Below, piece after piece: positions 7,190-15,269 of a DNA stretch of 50,144 nt. Made by a program: the position numbers and the translations under genes. How positions within the stretch are numbered: the first letter of the stretch is position 1; every line of letters starts with the position of its first letter. The notes below the pieces were generated by a model. It did no database searches. It had not been told where the DNA came from and was given only the letters and a program-made list of their open reading frames with translations. Origin of the DNA: Azonexus hydrophilus (GTDB lineage Bacteria > Pseudomonadota > Gammaproteobacteria > Burkholderiales > Rhodocyclaceae); NCBI RefSeq assembly GCF_905120355.1, contig NZ_CAJHOB010000018.1:1-50144 (forward strand), read 5' to 3'.

Positions 7190-7511
7190 GGGCCACCGTG
7201 AAGCGGTGGCGCACTGTGTCTATTTCGGTCTGGTCTGTGACCCGTTCGGTCTGAATCGGCAGTGTTGCACCGAAGCGGTGCGTGCCAGATCGAAACGGTC
7301 ATGATGCCTGGCGCGGGCTGCGGCAAGCTGACCGACGCGGCATGCCATTGGAGTGCGTTGCCGCCGTCGCACTCGGACGATTTCAGCAATGCATCGGAGT
7401 TCATCGGTCTTGACACTTCCAGTTTACGCTTCACCCATGACGTTTTGACGATGGCCTCGTAGCACGCCGTTTCGCCGTGGCGACGCACCCCCAGCACAGG
7501 GAGGTTGCCTC
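7190..7511. other. 322-bp gap with two similar hairpins
   Basis: I see no convincing gene here. Two hairpins share a motif: GCCACCG, loop TGAAG, CGGTGGC at 7192-7210, directly after the DUF2958 stop, and GCACCG, loop AAG, CGGTGC at 7267-7281. The first may terminate the DUF2958 transcript. GGGAGG at about 7499-7504 is the ribosome-binding site of the next gene. Confidence 0.5.
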
Positions 7512-7949
7512 ATGGCCGATCGCAGTGCCGAGCAGTGGTATGCCACAGCGGCCTATCTCTACGTTCTGCATCTGGATAGCCCGGCGCTGGCCTGGGAGTA
7601 CCTGCGCCGTCATCCAGACTATCGGCACGACTGGCTGCGCCGTCGTCGCCAACCGGATGCTGCCGGGCATTGGGGGCTGCGCCTGCTGGAAGATCCCGCT
7701 CTGGATGCGCGGGACGCGCACCCGGCCTGGTTCCCCGATCACGATGCCGTGGTGCAGCTCTACCCGGATGCCGATCCGCCGCCCGATGCGCTGTGCTTTG
7801 ATTTCTGGAAGCTGCCGGGCCACAAACACCTTATCCATGACGGCAAGCGCCTGGTGCTGGTGGCGCGCTGGCACGGCTGCTGCTTGCGTTTCGTGCTCGC
7901 GCCAGGCCCGGATAACTGTGCCAGTCCTTGCCACTTGAAAAATGCTTGA
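7512..7949 (+). pseudogene. Truncated DUF6499/DUF2285-type regulator, 145 aa left
   Basis: The N-terminus is that of the transcriptional-regulator domain (DUF6499) proteins found next to DUF2958 on Tn4371-like elements: a Trp-Tyr start, then LDSPALAWEYLRRHPDYRHDW and RRRQPDAAGHWGLRLLEDP. It continues into the beginning of a DUF2285 domain (LPGHKHLIHDGKRLVLVARW) and then stops after about 145 residues, whereas I recall family members being considerably longer. The lost C-terminus coincides with the 3' end of hsdR at 7972. This suggests that arrival of the restriction-modification operon, or a deletion, cut the gene. GGGAGG before the ATG is a good ribosome-binding site, so a short product may still be made. 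Confidence 0.7.
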
Positions 7950-7971
7950 TTTTCCGGTGACCATTGCTTGG

Positions 7972-10900
7972 TCAGTGGTACACCGGCGCACCCCCACCCA
8001 GGCCAGCGCTGTAAATATGTGCAAACACGGCACCCGCCTTGATGTTGATTTCATCCGGATCGTAGGCGCTGGCTGGCAGGTGGGCGTACAAGTGCTTGAT
8101 GATCTCTGCCTTCATTTGCGCCTGCACAGTCGCCATGCTGCGCAAGCGTTCCAGCGCAAAACGCTGATCGGCCAACTTGCCCAGTAAGTCCTTGGCGACT
8201 TTCTTGATCGCTTCACGATCACCCTTGGTGAGTGAATCTTTCTGAAGCAGATCAAACACGGCCAGTTCGGTTTCGCTATCAAGCCCTTCGCGCAGGTAGC
8301 GCTTTTCCTCTTGGCTGCAATCGTCATTGAAGGCGAACAGGTCGTCCATTACCTTCTGAATTTCAGCCGCATCCTTGTCCTTGTTGTATTCCTGAACGAT
8401 TTCCTGATAGCGCTCATAAAGGTCCACGCGTGTGGGGTTGCGCGCCACCATTGCAGCCAGGCGTTCCTCGATCTTCTCCATCAAGTTCATCGCCACGACA
8501 TTCTTGAAGGGCGACTTCTCGAATTCGGCACGCAGGCGAGAAAAGTCGATATTGGAAAGATCATACCGTGCTGTAGGTTCGCGGACTGACGGAGTGTCGG
8601 TCGCCACCGCCACATCCACCACGTCGTACAAATCCTGCAGCAAACTGCTGACGTCGGGTGATACACGTGCATCCTGCATCTTGTTGTAGATGGCTGTGAC
8701 AGCACTCTCCACAGCATCGAAATCGAAAAGGCCCGGGTGGGGAAACAGGCCACGATGGCGGGCTTGCACATCCTCAACGATCACCTGATAAGTCTTGCGG
8801 CGCTCGTCGCTTTCGCAGAGAAGGTTCACCGCCACCAAGATCTGCTTTTGTTTGTCGAAGCCTTTGGCATTGACCAGTTCGTCAACATCAAAACCCAGAT
8901 CCATCAGGAACTCCGTCGCAGCCTTGAGGCTATCGGCATATTCCGCCAGAGCCTCCGCATCGTCCCGCACCGTATCCTGCTCGGCCTCTCCCTTGCCCGT
9001 GCCAGCGCGATCACCCTGCGCAAAAGTGGCCAGTGCCCGTCGCAGGCTTTTGATCATGCCGTTGTAATCGATGATCAGTCCATGCTTTTTGCCACCGCCA
9101 ACCCGATTGACGCGGGCAATGGCCTGCATCAGAGTGTGGCCCTGCATCGGCTTGTCCAGATACAGAGTGGCCAGGCATTTCACGTCGAAGCCGGTCAACC
9201 ACATCGCACAAACAATCGCGATGCGGAACGGGTTGTCCGCCTTCTTGAATTCCTTCTCCAGGTCGCGTTTGACCATCTTTTCGCGGTGCGGCGTGATGTC
9301 CAGTGGCTCATCACGGAAATTCTTCCACTTGGCAAACTCCGCGACCTCGCCCTGCTCCTGTGACACCACCACACAGCATTCGGTGGCTTTCATCCACTCC
9401 ACGTGCTCCCGTCGCTGCTTGAGGAGTCCGGTAGGTGCTTTGCCCTTTGCTGCGAACAAAGCTTCTTCGGCCGCCACCGCCGTTTCTAACTGGGCGGCTT
9501 TCTCCTGCCACTTGGCCACAATCAGATCGTGCATCTTCACGCAGGTGATCTTGTCCAGGCACACCATCAAGGCCTTGCCACCCCCGTTTTCGACCACGCG
9601 CCAGCGCTGGTGAAAGTGGTCAACAAAGTCTTGCGCCACCTTGTCCAGTCGCGTGGGTGAGGTCAGGATGGGGTAATCACGTGCCAATTCCCGGTAGAGC
9701 TTTTCCTCTTTTTCGTCAGTCCACGGATCATCCAGCGTGGCCGCCTGCTTTGCCGCTTCGATGTGCTGCGCGATGCGTTCACTCACCTTGGGATCGATGA
9801 TCTTCAGCTTTTCGCCAGCGTTCTCATAGAACAAGGGCAGCGTCGCACCATCGGCCACCGCACGCTGGAAATCGTAGATCGAGACATAGTCACCGAATAC
9901 CTCCCGGGTCAGTTGCTTCTCGCCGGCGTCGATCAACGGGGTGCCCGTGAAGCCCAGGAACTTGGCGTTTGGCAGTCCTTTGCGCATATTCAGCGCCAGC
10001 CGTCCATACTGCGTCCGGTGTGCCTCGTCGCTGATGACGATGATGTCATCACGGTCGGAATAAGCCTCCGTGACGCGCTCCCGATATTTTTGGATCAGAC
10101 CGAACACATAGCGGCGGTTCTGGTCACGCAACATTGAGCGCAGCGCAGCGCCGTTCTTGGCCTGATCGGTCTTGCTATTGGCGCGCCCACAGTTGGTATA
10201 GGTCGATGCAATCTGATCATCCAGCTCGGTTCGGTCGGTGATGACCACGAACGACCAAGATGCCGACAGTTTGCGATGGATTTTTTCGGTCAAAAACACC
10301 ATCGAATACGACTTGCCCGAACCCTGGGTATGCCAGAACACGCCCAACTGGCCGGCAGCCACCTCTGCTTGCACCTTGGGGTCGGAGGAAGTCAGCCGAT
10401 CGAGCACGCGATTCACCCCGAGGTACTGGTGGTTGCGTGCCACGATCTTGTGCGTGCTGCCCTCAGAGGCATCAAACAGGATGAAGTTCTCGACGATATC
10501 CAGCAGACGCTGCCGATGCAGCATGCCCTGCAAAAGAATCGGCAGCAGGGGCTGGTCCTTGCCGGGTTCCGGATCGTCCTCGTCGAGTCGCTTCCAGCGA
10601 TAGAAATGCTCCTTGCTGGAGGTCAACGAGCCGTACTGGGCGTCGTGTCCGTTGGAAATGATGACCAGCGCGTTCCAGTGAAACAAATGCGGGATGGTGT
10701 CCAGGTAATCGGCGTAGTTCTTCTTGTATGCGCTGTCGATGTGCACCTCGAACCGCTTGAGCTCGATGAACACAAGGGGCAAGCCGTTGACGAAGCCGAT
10801 CACATCCGGGCGGCGCAGCCACAATTTGCCGCGTACCCACAACTCGCGCACCGCCAGGTAGCGATTGTTCTTGGGCTCATCAAAATCGATCAAGCGCAAG

Positions 10901-11265
10901 CGTTTGTCGACCAGCCGACCCGCAGCATCGCGGTATTTCACCGGCACCCCATCGCGCAACAGCTTGTACTTTTCCTCGTTTTGCGCGATCAACGATTTGG
11001 TGATGTCATCCTGAACCACCAGCGCCAAAGCGTCCTGATAGGCCGCATCGGGCAAGCCCGGGTTCAAGCGCTTGAGTGCTGCCAGCACATCCCGGGTGAG
11101 TACAACTTCCGCATCTGATTCACGGCCCAGCAGACTGTCTGGCCCCCATCCACCTTGGGCACCTTCATCCTGCGCAAACACGCTCTCCCAGCCGAGCTGC
11201 TGTGCCAGCAGTTCTGCCGTGGGTGCCTGAATCAACAGGTCTTCGGAATAATCCTTCTTGGCCAT
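7972..11265 (-). CDS. hsdR: Type I restriction enzyme, R (motor and nuclease) subunit, 1097 aa
   Basis: The DNA-translocating and cleaving subunit of a type I restriction enzyme. The N-terminal nuclease has the PD-(D/E)xK motif VFIELK with Glu at about 168. The SF2 helicase motor follows: HTQGSGKS with the P-loop at about 315-319, ISDEAH with Asp at about 413, GFTGTPL, and the late motifs TGFDV and ARVNR. The C-terminus is helical, for binding HsdM/HsdS. Length is normal for the EcoR124/EcoAI-like families. GGGGGA seven bases upstream supports the ATG. It is separated by 18 bases from the Abi gene and is last in the operon; a terminator at 12240-12294 separates this pair from hsdM and hsdS. 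No damage is seen. Confidence 0.97.
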   Translation of the reverse strand: MAKKDYSEDLLIQAPTAELLAQQLGWESVFAQDEGAQGGWGPDSLLGRESDAEVVLTRDVLAALKRLNPGLPDAAYQDALALVVQDDITKSLIAQNEEKYKLLRDGVPVKYRDAAGRLVDKRLRLIDFDEPKNNRYLAVRELWVRGKLWLRRPDVIGFVNGLPLVFIELKRFEVHIDSAYKKNYADYLDTIPHLFHWNALVIISNGHDAQYGSLTSSKEHFYRWKRLDEDDPEPGKDQPLLPILLQGMLHRQRLLDIVENFILFDASEGSTHKIVARNHQYLGVNRVLDRLTSSDPKVQAEVAAGQLGVFWHTQGSGKSYSMVFLTEKIHRKLSASWSFVVITDRTELDDQIASTYTNCGRANSKTDQAKNGAALRSMLRDQNRRYVFGLIQKYRERVTEAYSDRDDIIVISDEAHRTQYGRLALNMRKGLPNAKFLGFTGTPLIDAGEKQLTREVFGDYVSIYDFQRAVADGATLPLFYENAGEKLKIIDPKVSERIAQHIEAAKQAATLDDPWTDEKEEKLYRELARDYPILTSPTRLDKVAQDFVDHFHQRWRVVENGGGKALMVCLDKITCVKMHDLIVAKWQEKAAQLETAVAAEEALFAAKGKAPTGLLKQRREHVEWMKATECCVVVSQEQGEVAEFAKWKNFRDEPLDITPHREKMVKRDLEKEFKKADNPFRIAIVCAMWLTGFDVKCLATLYLDKPMQGHTLMQAIARVNRVGGGKKHGLIIDYNGMIKSLRRALATFAQGDRAGTGKGEAEQDTVRDDAEALAEYADSLKAATEFLMDLGFDVDELVNAKGFDKQKQILVAVNLLCESDERRKTYQVIVEDVQARHRGLFPHPGLFDFDAVESAVTAIYNKMQDARVSPDVSSLLQDLYDVVDVAVATDTPSVREPTARYDLSNIDFSRLRAEFEKSPFKNVVAMNLMEKIEERLAAMVARNPTRVDLYERYQEIVQEYNKDKDAAEIQKVMDDLFAFNDDCSQEEKRYLREGLDSETELAVFDLLQKDSLTKGDREAIKKVAKDLLGKLADQRFALERLRSMATVQAQMKAEIIKHLYAHLPASAYDPDEINIKAGAVFAHIYSAGLGGGAPVYH

Positions 11266-11283
11266 CGGTCCCCCTGATTCTTG

Positions 11284-12204
11284 TTATGGCGTGCCTGTCT
11301 TTGGGTCCTGCCAGATGGGCAGGTTTTGCCAGTTGGCGGGAAAATCCATGGCCACCACCGGCACACTGTGCCGGGTGATCAGGTCTTTCAGACGAGTGCG
11401 CCAATGATGCTGTGGCGCGATCACATCCATGCAATGCAGCAGGATGACCAGCGCGTTATACAGCTTGCGCGAACCACCATGGAACTGTGCCGCCAAACCG
11501 GCTGGCTTGTTGCGCGGCAGCAGCGGTGTGATGGTGAACTCGCGGTTCCACAAACGGCTGTGATGCGCACAGGTATTGCGCACCAGTGAGAGGTGCCGCA
11601 GCCAGGATTCGAGCACCTTCTCGTCCACGCCATAGGCCCCTGCGATGGCGCGGCGCGTGGGCATGGGTTTGAGATTGTTGTACCAGCGTGAGAGCAAGCC
11701 CAGCGACATCACCTCACACACGGCCCACACCGGCGGCAGACTTTCCGAGTAGGTGTTCTGCAAGTGCTTGATGAAGGCATCGTCAGAGCGGCCCACCTCG
11801 TCGCTCAGCTTGTCGAGATTGGTCTGCCACAGATGCGGCTTGAAGGCCAGTGTGACATCCAGGTGGGCATGTGGGCCATGCTGGTGTGCCAATTGATAAG
11901 CCCACTGGCTGCGTACCGACACTTCCACGCGCTCGATGGCGTCCAGCACCAACAGGCGCAGCTCCCGGTCGAACACGTAGAGGTTCAACACCTGCGCAAA
12001 GTGGGTGCCGGGCTTGAACGTGTGTGTGGTGTGGTCGGCTTCGAAGGGTAGCCAGTAGGCCCCAAGCCGGTAGTAGTTGAGGTGCTGCAGGTAGAACTCG
12101 GCGGCGACCGGATCGTCGATGACCATACCACGCTGCTGAAGCAGCGCCACTTGTTGGGCGTGGGTGGTGGCAGGCTTGGCGAAGGGGCGCTTCATCGTGC
12201 GCAT
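11284..12204 (-). CDS. Abi_2-family abortive-infection protein (AbiD/AbiF-like, HEPN), 306 aa
   Basis: An Abi_2 (AbiD/AbiF) family protein. The N-terminus has [16 protein letters not shown] and [18 protein letters not shown], then [20 protein letters not shown], all conserved in the family. The C-terminal half contains [14 protein letters not shown]209 and H214 form the RxxxxH motif of HEPN ribonucleases, and this is taken as the toxic site. Proteins of this family stop phage growth by arresting or killing the infected cell. Lying between the modification genes and hsdR, it could act when restriction fails, as PrrC does in the E. coli prr locus; that link is inference. A strong terminator upstream suggests it has its own promoter together with hsdR. 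Confidence 0.9.
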   Translation of the reverse strand: MRTMKRPFAKPATTHAQQVALLQQRGMVIDDPVAAEFYLQHLNYYRLGAYWLPFEADHTTHTFKPGTHFAQVLNLYVFDRELRLLVLDAIERVEVSVRSQWAYQLAHQHGPHAHLDVTLAFKPHLWQTNLDKLSDEVGRSDDAFIKHLQNTYSESLPPVWAVCEVMSLGLLSRWYNNLKPMPTRRAIAGAYGVDEKVLESWLRHLSLVRNTCAHHSRLWNREFTITPLLPRNKPAGLAAQFHGGSRKLYNALVILLHCMDVIAPQHHWRTRLKDLITRHSVPVVAMDFPANWQNLPIWQDPKTGTP

Positions 12205-12239
12205 CCCAACCCGCAGTGCGCTGCTGATTTCGGGCGCAC

Positions 12240-12294
12240 AAAAAAGTAACCCGCCGGTTTGAGGATACGCTCGCGCGCATAGCCTTGGCGGGTT
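12240..12294 (-). terminator. Rho-independent-type terminator inside the hsd cluster
   Basis: On the minus strand AACCCGCC pairs with GGCGGGTT across a 31-base loop that can fold internally (GCGCGC elements), followed by AC and six Ts. It lies in the 193-bp gap between the DUF4411 gene and the Abi gene and would separate the modification/toxin-antitoxin half from the Abi-HsdR half. Confidence 0.6.
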
Positions 12295-12397
12295 TTGTTA
12301 GGCCGAAGTATACGCGCAATGCGCGCGTTTTGGCAACCCGACCGGCTGGCAGCGGGTACAGGGTCGGGGGCAAAGGGGGCGGTATGTAGGGCTTCGA

Positions 12398-12895
12398 TCA
12401 CGGCTGTCCGCCTCCCAGAACGAACTTGGCTTTTTCCACGCGCAGCATCTCGTAAGGCGTCATGAAGCGCAGCCCCAGCCCGATGCATACATTGGGAATC
12501 TTGATGCGCTTGACCGAATTCGCGGCCACCTCGTGGGTGACCACGATATGCCCGCCTGCCAGCGCATGCGCCACCAGGTAGAAATCAGCCACCTGCAAAA
12601 AGGTGTTGATGGCCGCAGGCTCGTACTGCTGCCCAGTCACCCAGGTGCTCACCTTGCCAAACTGGGCGGCCACGGCGGCATCCGTTTTGCGGAACAGGCC
12701 ATTGCCGTGGTCGTGTACCCATTGGGTCAGCTCGTCCGCACCGGCGGCGATCTCATCGGCCACCTTGTCGATGCTGAACACGCGCCCGTCGGCGTGGCCG
12801 TCGATCAACCACTGCCAGAACGCCGGGCAGAAATCCAGACCGTAGTGCAGGTTCTTTGCCTGGATGAAGACGTTGGCGTCCAGCAAATAGCTCAT
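12398..12895 (-). CDS. DUF4411 PIN-like protein, probable toxin, 165 aa
   Basis: A DUF4411-family protein with a PIN-like ribonuclease fold. The N-terminal LLDANVFI supplies the first acidic residues (D6, and N8). A conserved Glu follows in VADEIAAGADEL. The C-terminal ADFYLVAHALAGGHIVVTHE contains the later Asp and the strand-Thr-His-Glu end typical of the family. The start overlaps the ImmA/IrrE gene by four bases (ATGA). DUF4411 proteins occur beside Xre-ImmA/IrrE proteins as a predicted type II toxin-antitoxin pair, with this one as toxin. The final ten residues (KFVLGGGQP) run normally to the stop. Cleavage target unknown. Confidence 0.82.
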   Translation of the reverse strand: MSYLLDANVFIQAKNLHYGLDFCPAFWQWLIDGHADGRVFSIDKVADEIAAGADELTQWVHDHGNGLFRKTDAAVAAQFGKVSTWVTGQQYEPAAINTFLQVADFYLVAHALAGGHIVVTHEVAANSVKRIKIPNVCIGLGLRFMTPYEMLRVEKAKFVLGGGQP

Positions 12896-14043
12896 GCCAT
12901 CACCCCCAGCTCGCGCGCCGCTTCATAGAAGGTGGCGGTTTTGCGCACGCCCAGCATGCGGAAAGCATCCTGGAACAGGGTCTGCCCCTCCAGTGTGCTG
13001 GTCACAATCGCGCGGGCAAAACGCTTGCTGGTGCGTGCGCTCAAGGTGCGGTAGAAGTCGCCACCGCCGGTACCGTGCCGCTCCAGAGCACGCAGGCGGG
13101 CATGTTCATCGCGGTAGTGCTGCCACAGCCGGGCCTGATCCAGAAATCCGGCATCGAACAAGCGCCGCAGGGCCACCAAGGTGCTGACCTTGAATTCCCG
13201 TGCCAGCCGCTGGATTTCATCCGGCACAGGCGTGCCGGGTTGGTAGGCCACACGCAGCGCCTCCAGCGGCATCAGCAATTCCGCCGCCACCTGGTTGCAC
13301 CAGCGCTCAATGCCCTGCTCAGGAACCTGGCCCACTTCAGAATCCGATACGCCAGTCGCGCCCAGCCACAGATGGGCCAGCTCATGCGCCAGGGTGAACA
13401 TTTGCGCGGCCTTGCTGTCCGCGCCGTTCAAGAACACCAGCGGGGCCAGATCATCGGCCAGCGCGAAGCCGCGAAACTCCCCCACATCCAGCTTGCGGTG
13501 GCTGTTGCTGCCCACGATGCCACTGGCCATCACCATTACCCCGGCCTCTTCGGCTTTGGCGATCAACTGCCGCAGCGCGTCCGTCCAGGTGGGCAACTGG
13601 CGGCGCTCTTCAGTGGAAAGCATCAGCGCCGCGCGCATACGCTCGGCCACGGCCTGCGGCGCTTCGTTCACCTGCGCACTACCAACAAACTCCAGACGGG
13701 AAAGGCCGTGCACACGGGCATAGTCGCGGTACCAGTCTTGCCGCTGCTGGCACAGATACAACGTGTCCAGCAGCGCACTGCTCGGCTCGCGCAGTTCCTC
13801 ATCGCGCAGGGTTCGAAAATCAGGCACCGGCAAAGCCAGCGCGGGCGGCGCGGGCAGAAAAAAATAGCCGATGGCGGTGTGGGTCAGGCGCGCGAAGTCT
13901 TCCAGTTGCTTGAGCGTGGGCTGGGCCTCACCGGTCAACCACAGGGGCCACTTGCGAAAGCGCGCCGACAAATCTTCGTCGTGCAGCCGTGCGCGCTGTG
14001 CGGCCCAGCGCAGTACCGGGATGGAGGCTGCCACCGTGGTCAC
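12892..14043 (-). CDS. Xre-like plus ImmA/IrrE metallopeptidase, 383 aa
   Basis: The zinc-protease motif HELAH is at residues 220-224 (FTLAHELAHLWLG), with the third ligand Glu probably in the following helix WCNQVAAELLMP. This defines the ImmA/IrrE (COG2856) family. The N-terminal 70 residues (VLRWAAQRARL to LEDFARLTHTAIGYFFL) look like a degenerate Xre HTH, as in the fused Xre-ImmA proteins. It overlaps HsdS upstream and DUF4411 downstream by four bases each. In this family the protease usually relieves repression by cutting a repressor or antitoxin. Here it is probably the antitoxin or regulator partner of the PIN-like protein, possibly sensing phage or DNA damage; that is inference. Confidence 0.88.
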   Translation of the reverse strand: MTTVAASIPVLRWAAQRARLHDEDLSARFRKWPLWLTGEAQPTLKQLEDFARLTHTAIGYFFLPAPPALALPVPDFRTLRDEELREPSSALLDTLYLCQQRQDWYRDYARVHGLSRLEFVGSAQVNEAPQAVAERMRAALMLSTEERRQLPTWTDALRQLIAKAEEAGVMVMASGIVGSNSHRKLDVGEFRGFALADDLAPLVFLNGADSKAAQMFTLAHELAHLWLGATGVSDSEVGQVPEQGIERWCNQVAAELLMPLEALRVAYQPGTPVPDEIQRLAREFKVSTLVALRRLFDAGFLDQARLWQHYRDEHARLRALERHGTGGGDFYRTLSARTSKRFARAIVTSTLEGQTLFQDAFRMLGVRKTATFYEAARELGVMA

Positions 14044-15269
14044 GCCGCCACCTCATCGGGCAAGGCGATGCCAGAAACATCGAGTTGGCCGGACATCAGC
14101 TTGGGGAGCAGGAGGTCGCGGGCTTGGGCAAGTTGCGAGTTTTGCAACAACAATGTTTCGACCTGTTGAAATAGCGGTCGAACAGCGTTCCCGAAAGCCC
14201 GAGTTACCACAGCATCCGGCAACACAAAAGGGATCACCTTGAAGGCGTCGACGACGATTGCATCGAAGACGCCGCCGACGGCAACTTGTTTGAAGTGCTC
14301 GACCGCATCTTTGATAGCAGCAAACAGGAACAAATTGTCGTAGTCCTGTTTTGGTGCCAGAGCGTAGCAAGACTGGTTCATCGCCATTGGTTTCTGCGCT
14401 AATGCGACTTTCCCAACCGTACCTCGCGCGGTGATAAACGTGGTGTTTTTTGCAAAAAGCCGGCTATTGCAACTGGCTAGTCCGCTCTCCGTCAGCGTTT
14501 TTTCTGTCCCAAGAACGTAAAACGCATCCGGACTATCTTTTGGCGTAAAGAACGGAATGTCACCGCCCCAGTAATGTTCAACGCCAGTTTTTGGCGTACC
14601 GCCGCTCAGGATTGAAATGAAGTCGTGCGCGGAGCCCTGTAACCATCCCTCCGGTACCCCATCCTTCACCGGCACCGATTCATGGCCGGGAAAGCGCAGG
14701 TGCACGAACCACTCGCGGTAGAGGCGGCGGGCGGCATCTTCGAGCAAGGCGATGCGTCGCTGGTTGGTGGCGATCAGGTCGTCGTAGGCGGAAAGCACTT
14801 CAGCAACTTGGCGCTGCACATCAATTGGTGGGCAAGCAATTCCGAACGACAGCAACTTTTCTTGGCTTAAGTTATCTTGGGTTGCGCCTTGAGACACCAT
14901 CTGTAGCTCGCGCTGAATGATGTCGAAGTAATATTTCACAAAGCGCGGATCAGCTTTTTCCTTATCTGCGACAAAACCGATCACACTGTCAGGAAAACAC
15001 GCTTCGTACCCCAGAAGGGCTGTGTCTGCAATGTTGGCTGCAATCGTGATGCAAAGCGTGTCTTTGGGCCATAAGCGGCTCTGAGCCAAACCTGCCTCGC
15101 TGTATGTCGCAGTGTGTTCGGTAATCCGAAAATTCGCGTGCTTCACATCTCCCGTCTGAATGAAAGGGTACGGACCTCCATACAGAGTCGGGTCGTTTCG
15201 CGGACGGTGTCGCGATCGGCCTCGGGACACATACCCAAGCTGATCCAACGGTAGTTTGGGCCAACTCAT
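14040..15269 (-). CDS. hsdS: Type I restriction enzyme, S (specificity) subunit, 409 aa
   Basis: The DNA-recognition subunit shared by the methylase and restriction complexes. It has the usual two-part build: target-recognition domain 1 at about residues 1-150 (PFIQTGDVK region), a helical spacer near 155-195 (VAEVLSAYDDLIATNQRRIALLEDAARRLY split by motif), domain 2 at about 205-370 (ILSGGTPKTGVEHYWGGDIP, FFTPKDS), and a second helical spacer at the C-terminus (LLLQNSQLAQARDLLLPKLMSG). Length is typical. The two recognition domains show that the site is bipartite, but the sequence read cannot be predicted. It overlaps hsdM by four bases upstream and the ImmA/IrrE gene by four downstream. Confidence 0.95.
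   Translation of the reverse strand: MSWPKLPLDQLGYVSRGRSRHRPRNDPTLYGGPYPFIQTGDVKHANFRITEHTATYSEAGLAQSRLWPKDTLCITIAANIADTALLGYEACFPDSVIGFVADKEKADPRFVKYYFDIIQRELQMVSQGATQDNLSQEKLLSFGIACPPIDVQRQVAEVLSAYDDLIATNQRRIALLEDAARRLYREWFVHLRFPGHESVPVKDGVPEGWLQGSAHDFISILSGGTPKTGVEHYWGGDIPFFTPKDSPDAFYVLGTEKTLTESGLASCNSRLFAKNTTFITARGTVGKVALAQKPMAMNQSCYALAPKQDYDNLFLFAAIKDAVEHFKQVAVGGVFDAIVVDAFKVIPFVLPDAVVTRAFGNAVRPLFQQVETLLLQNSQLAQARDLLLPKLMSGQLDVSGIALPDEVAA

Noticed and set aside
7117..7497. 126-aa minus-strand frame in the gap before the DUF2285-type gene
   Set aside because: No ribosome-binding site, odd composition, and it overlaps the DUF2958 3' end and two hairpins.
10276..11118. 280-aa plus-strand frame opposite hsdR
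   Set aside because: Shadow of hsdR codon bias; no motif or ribosome-binding site.
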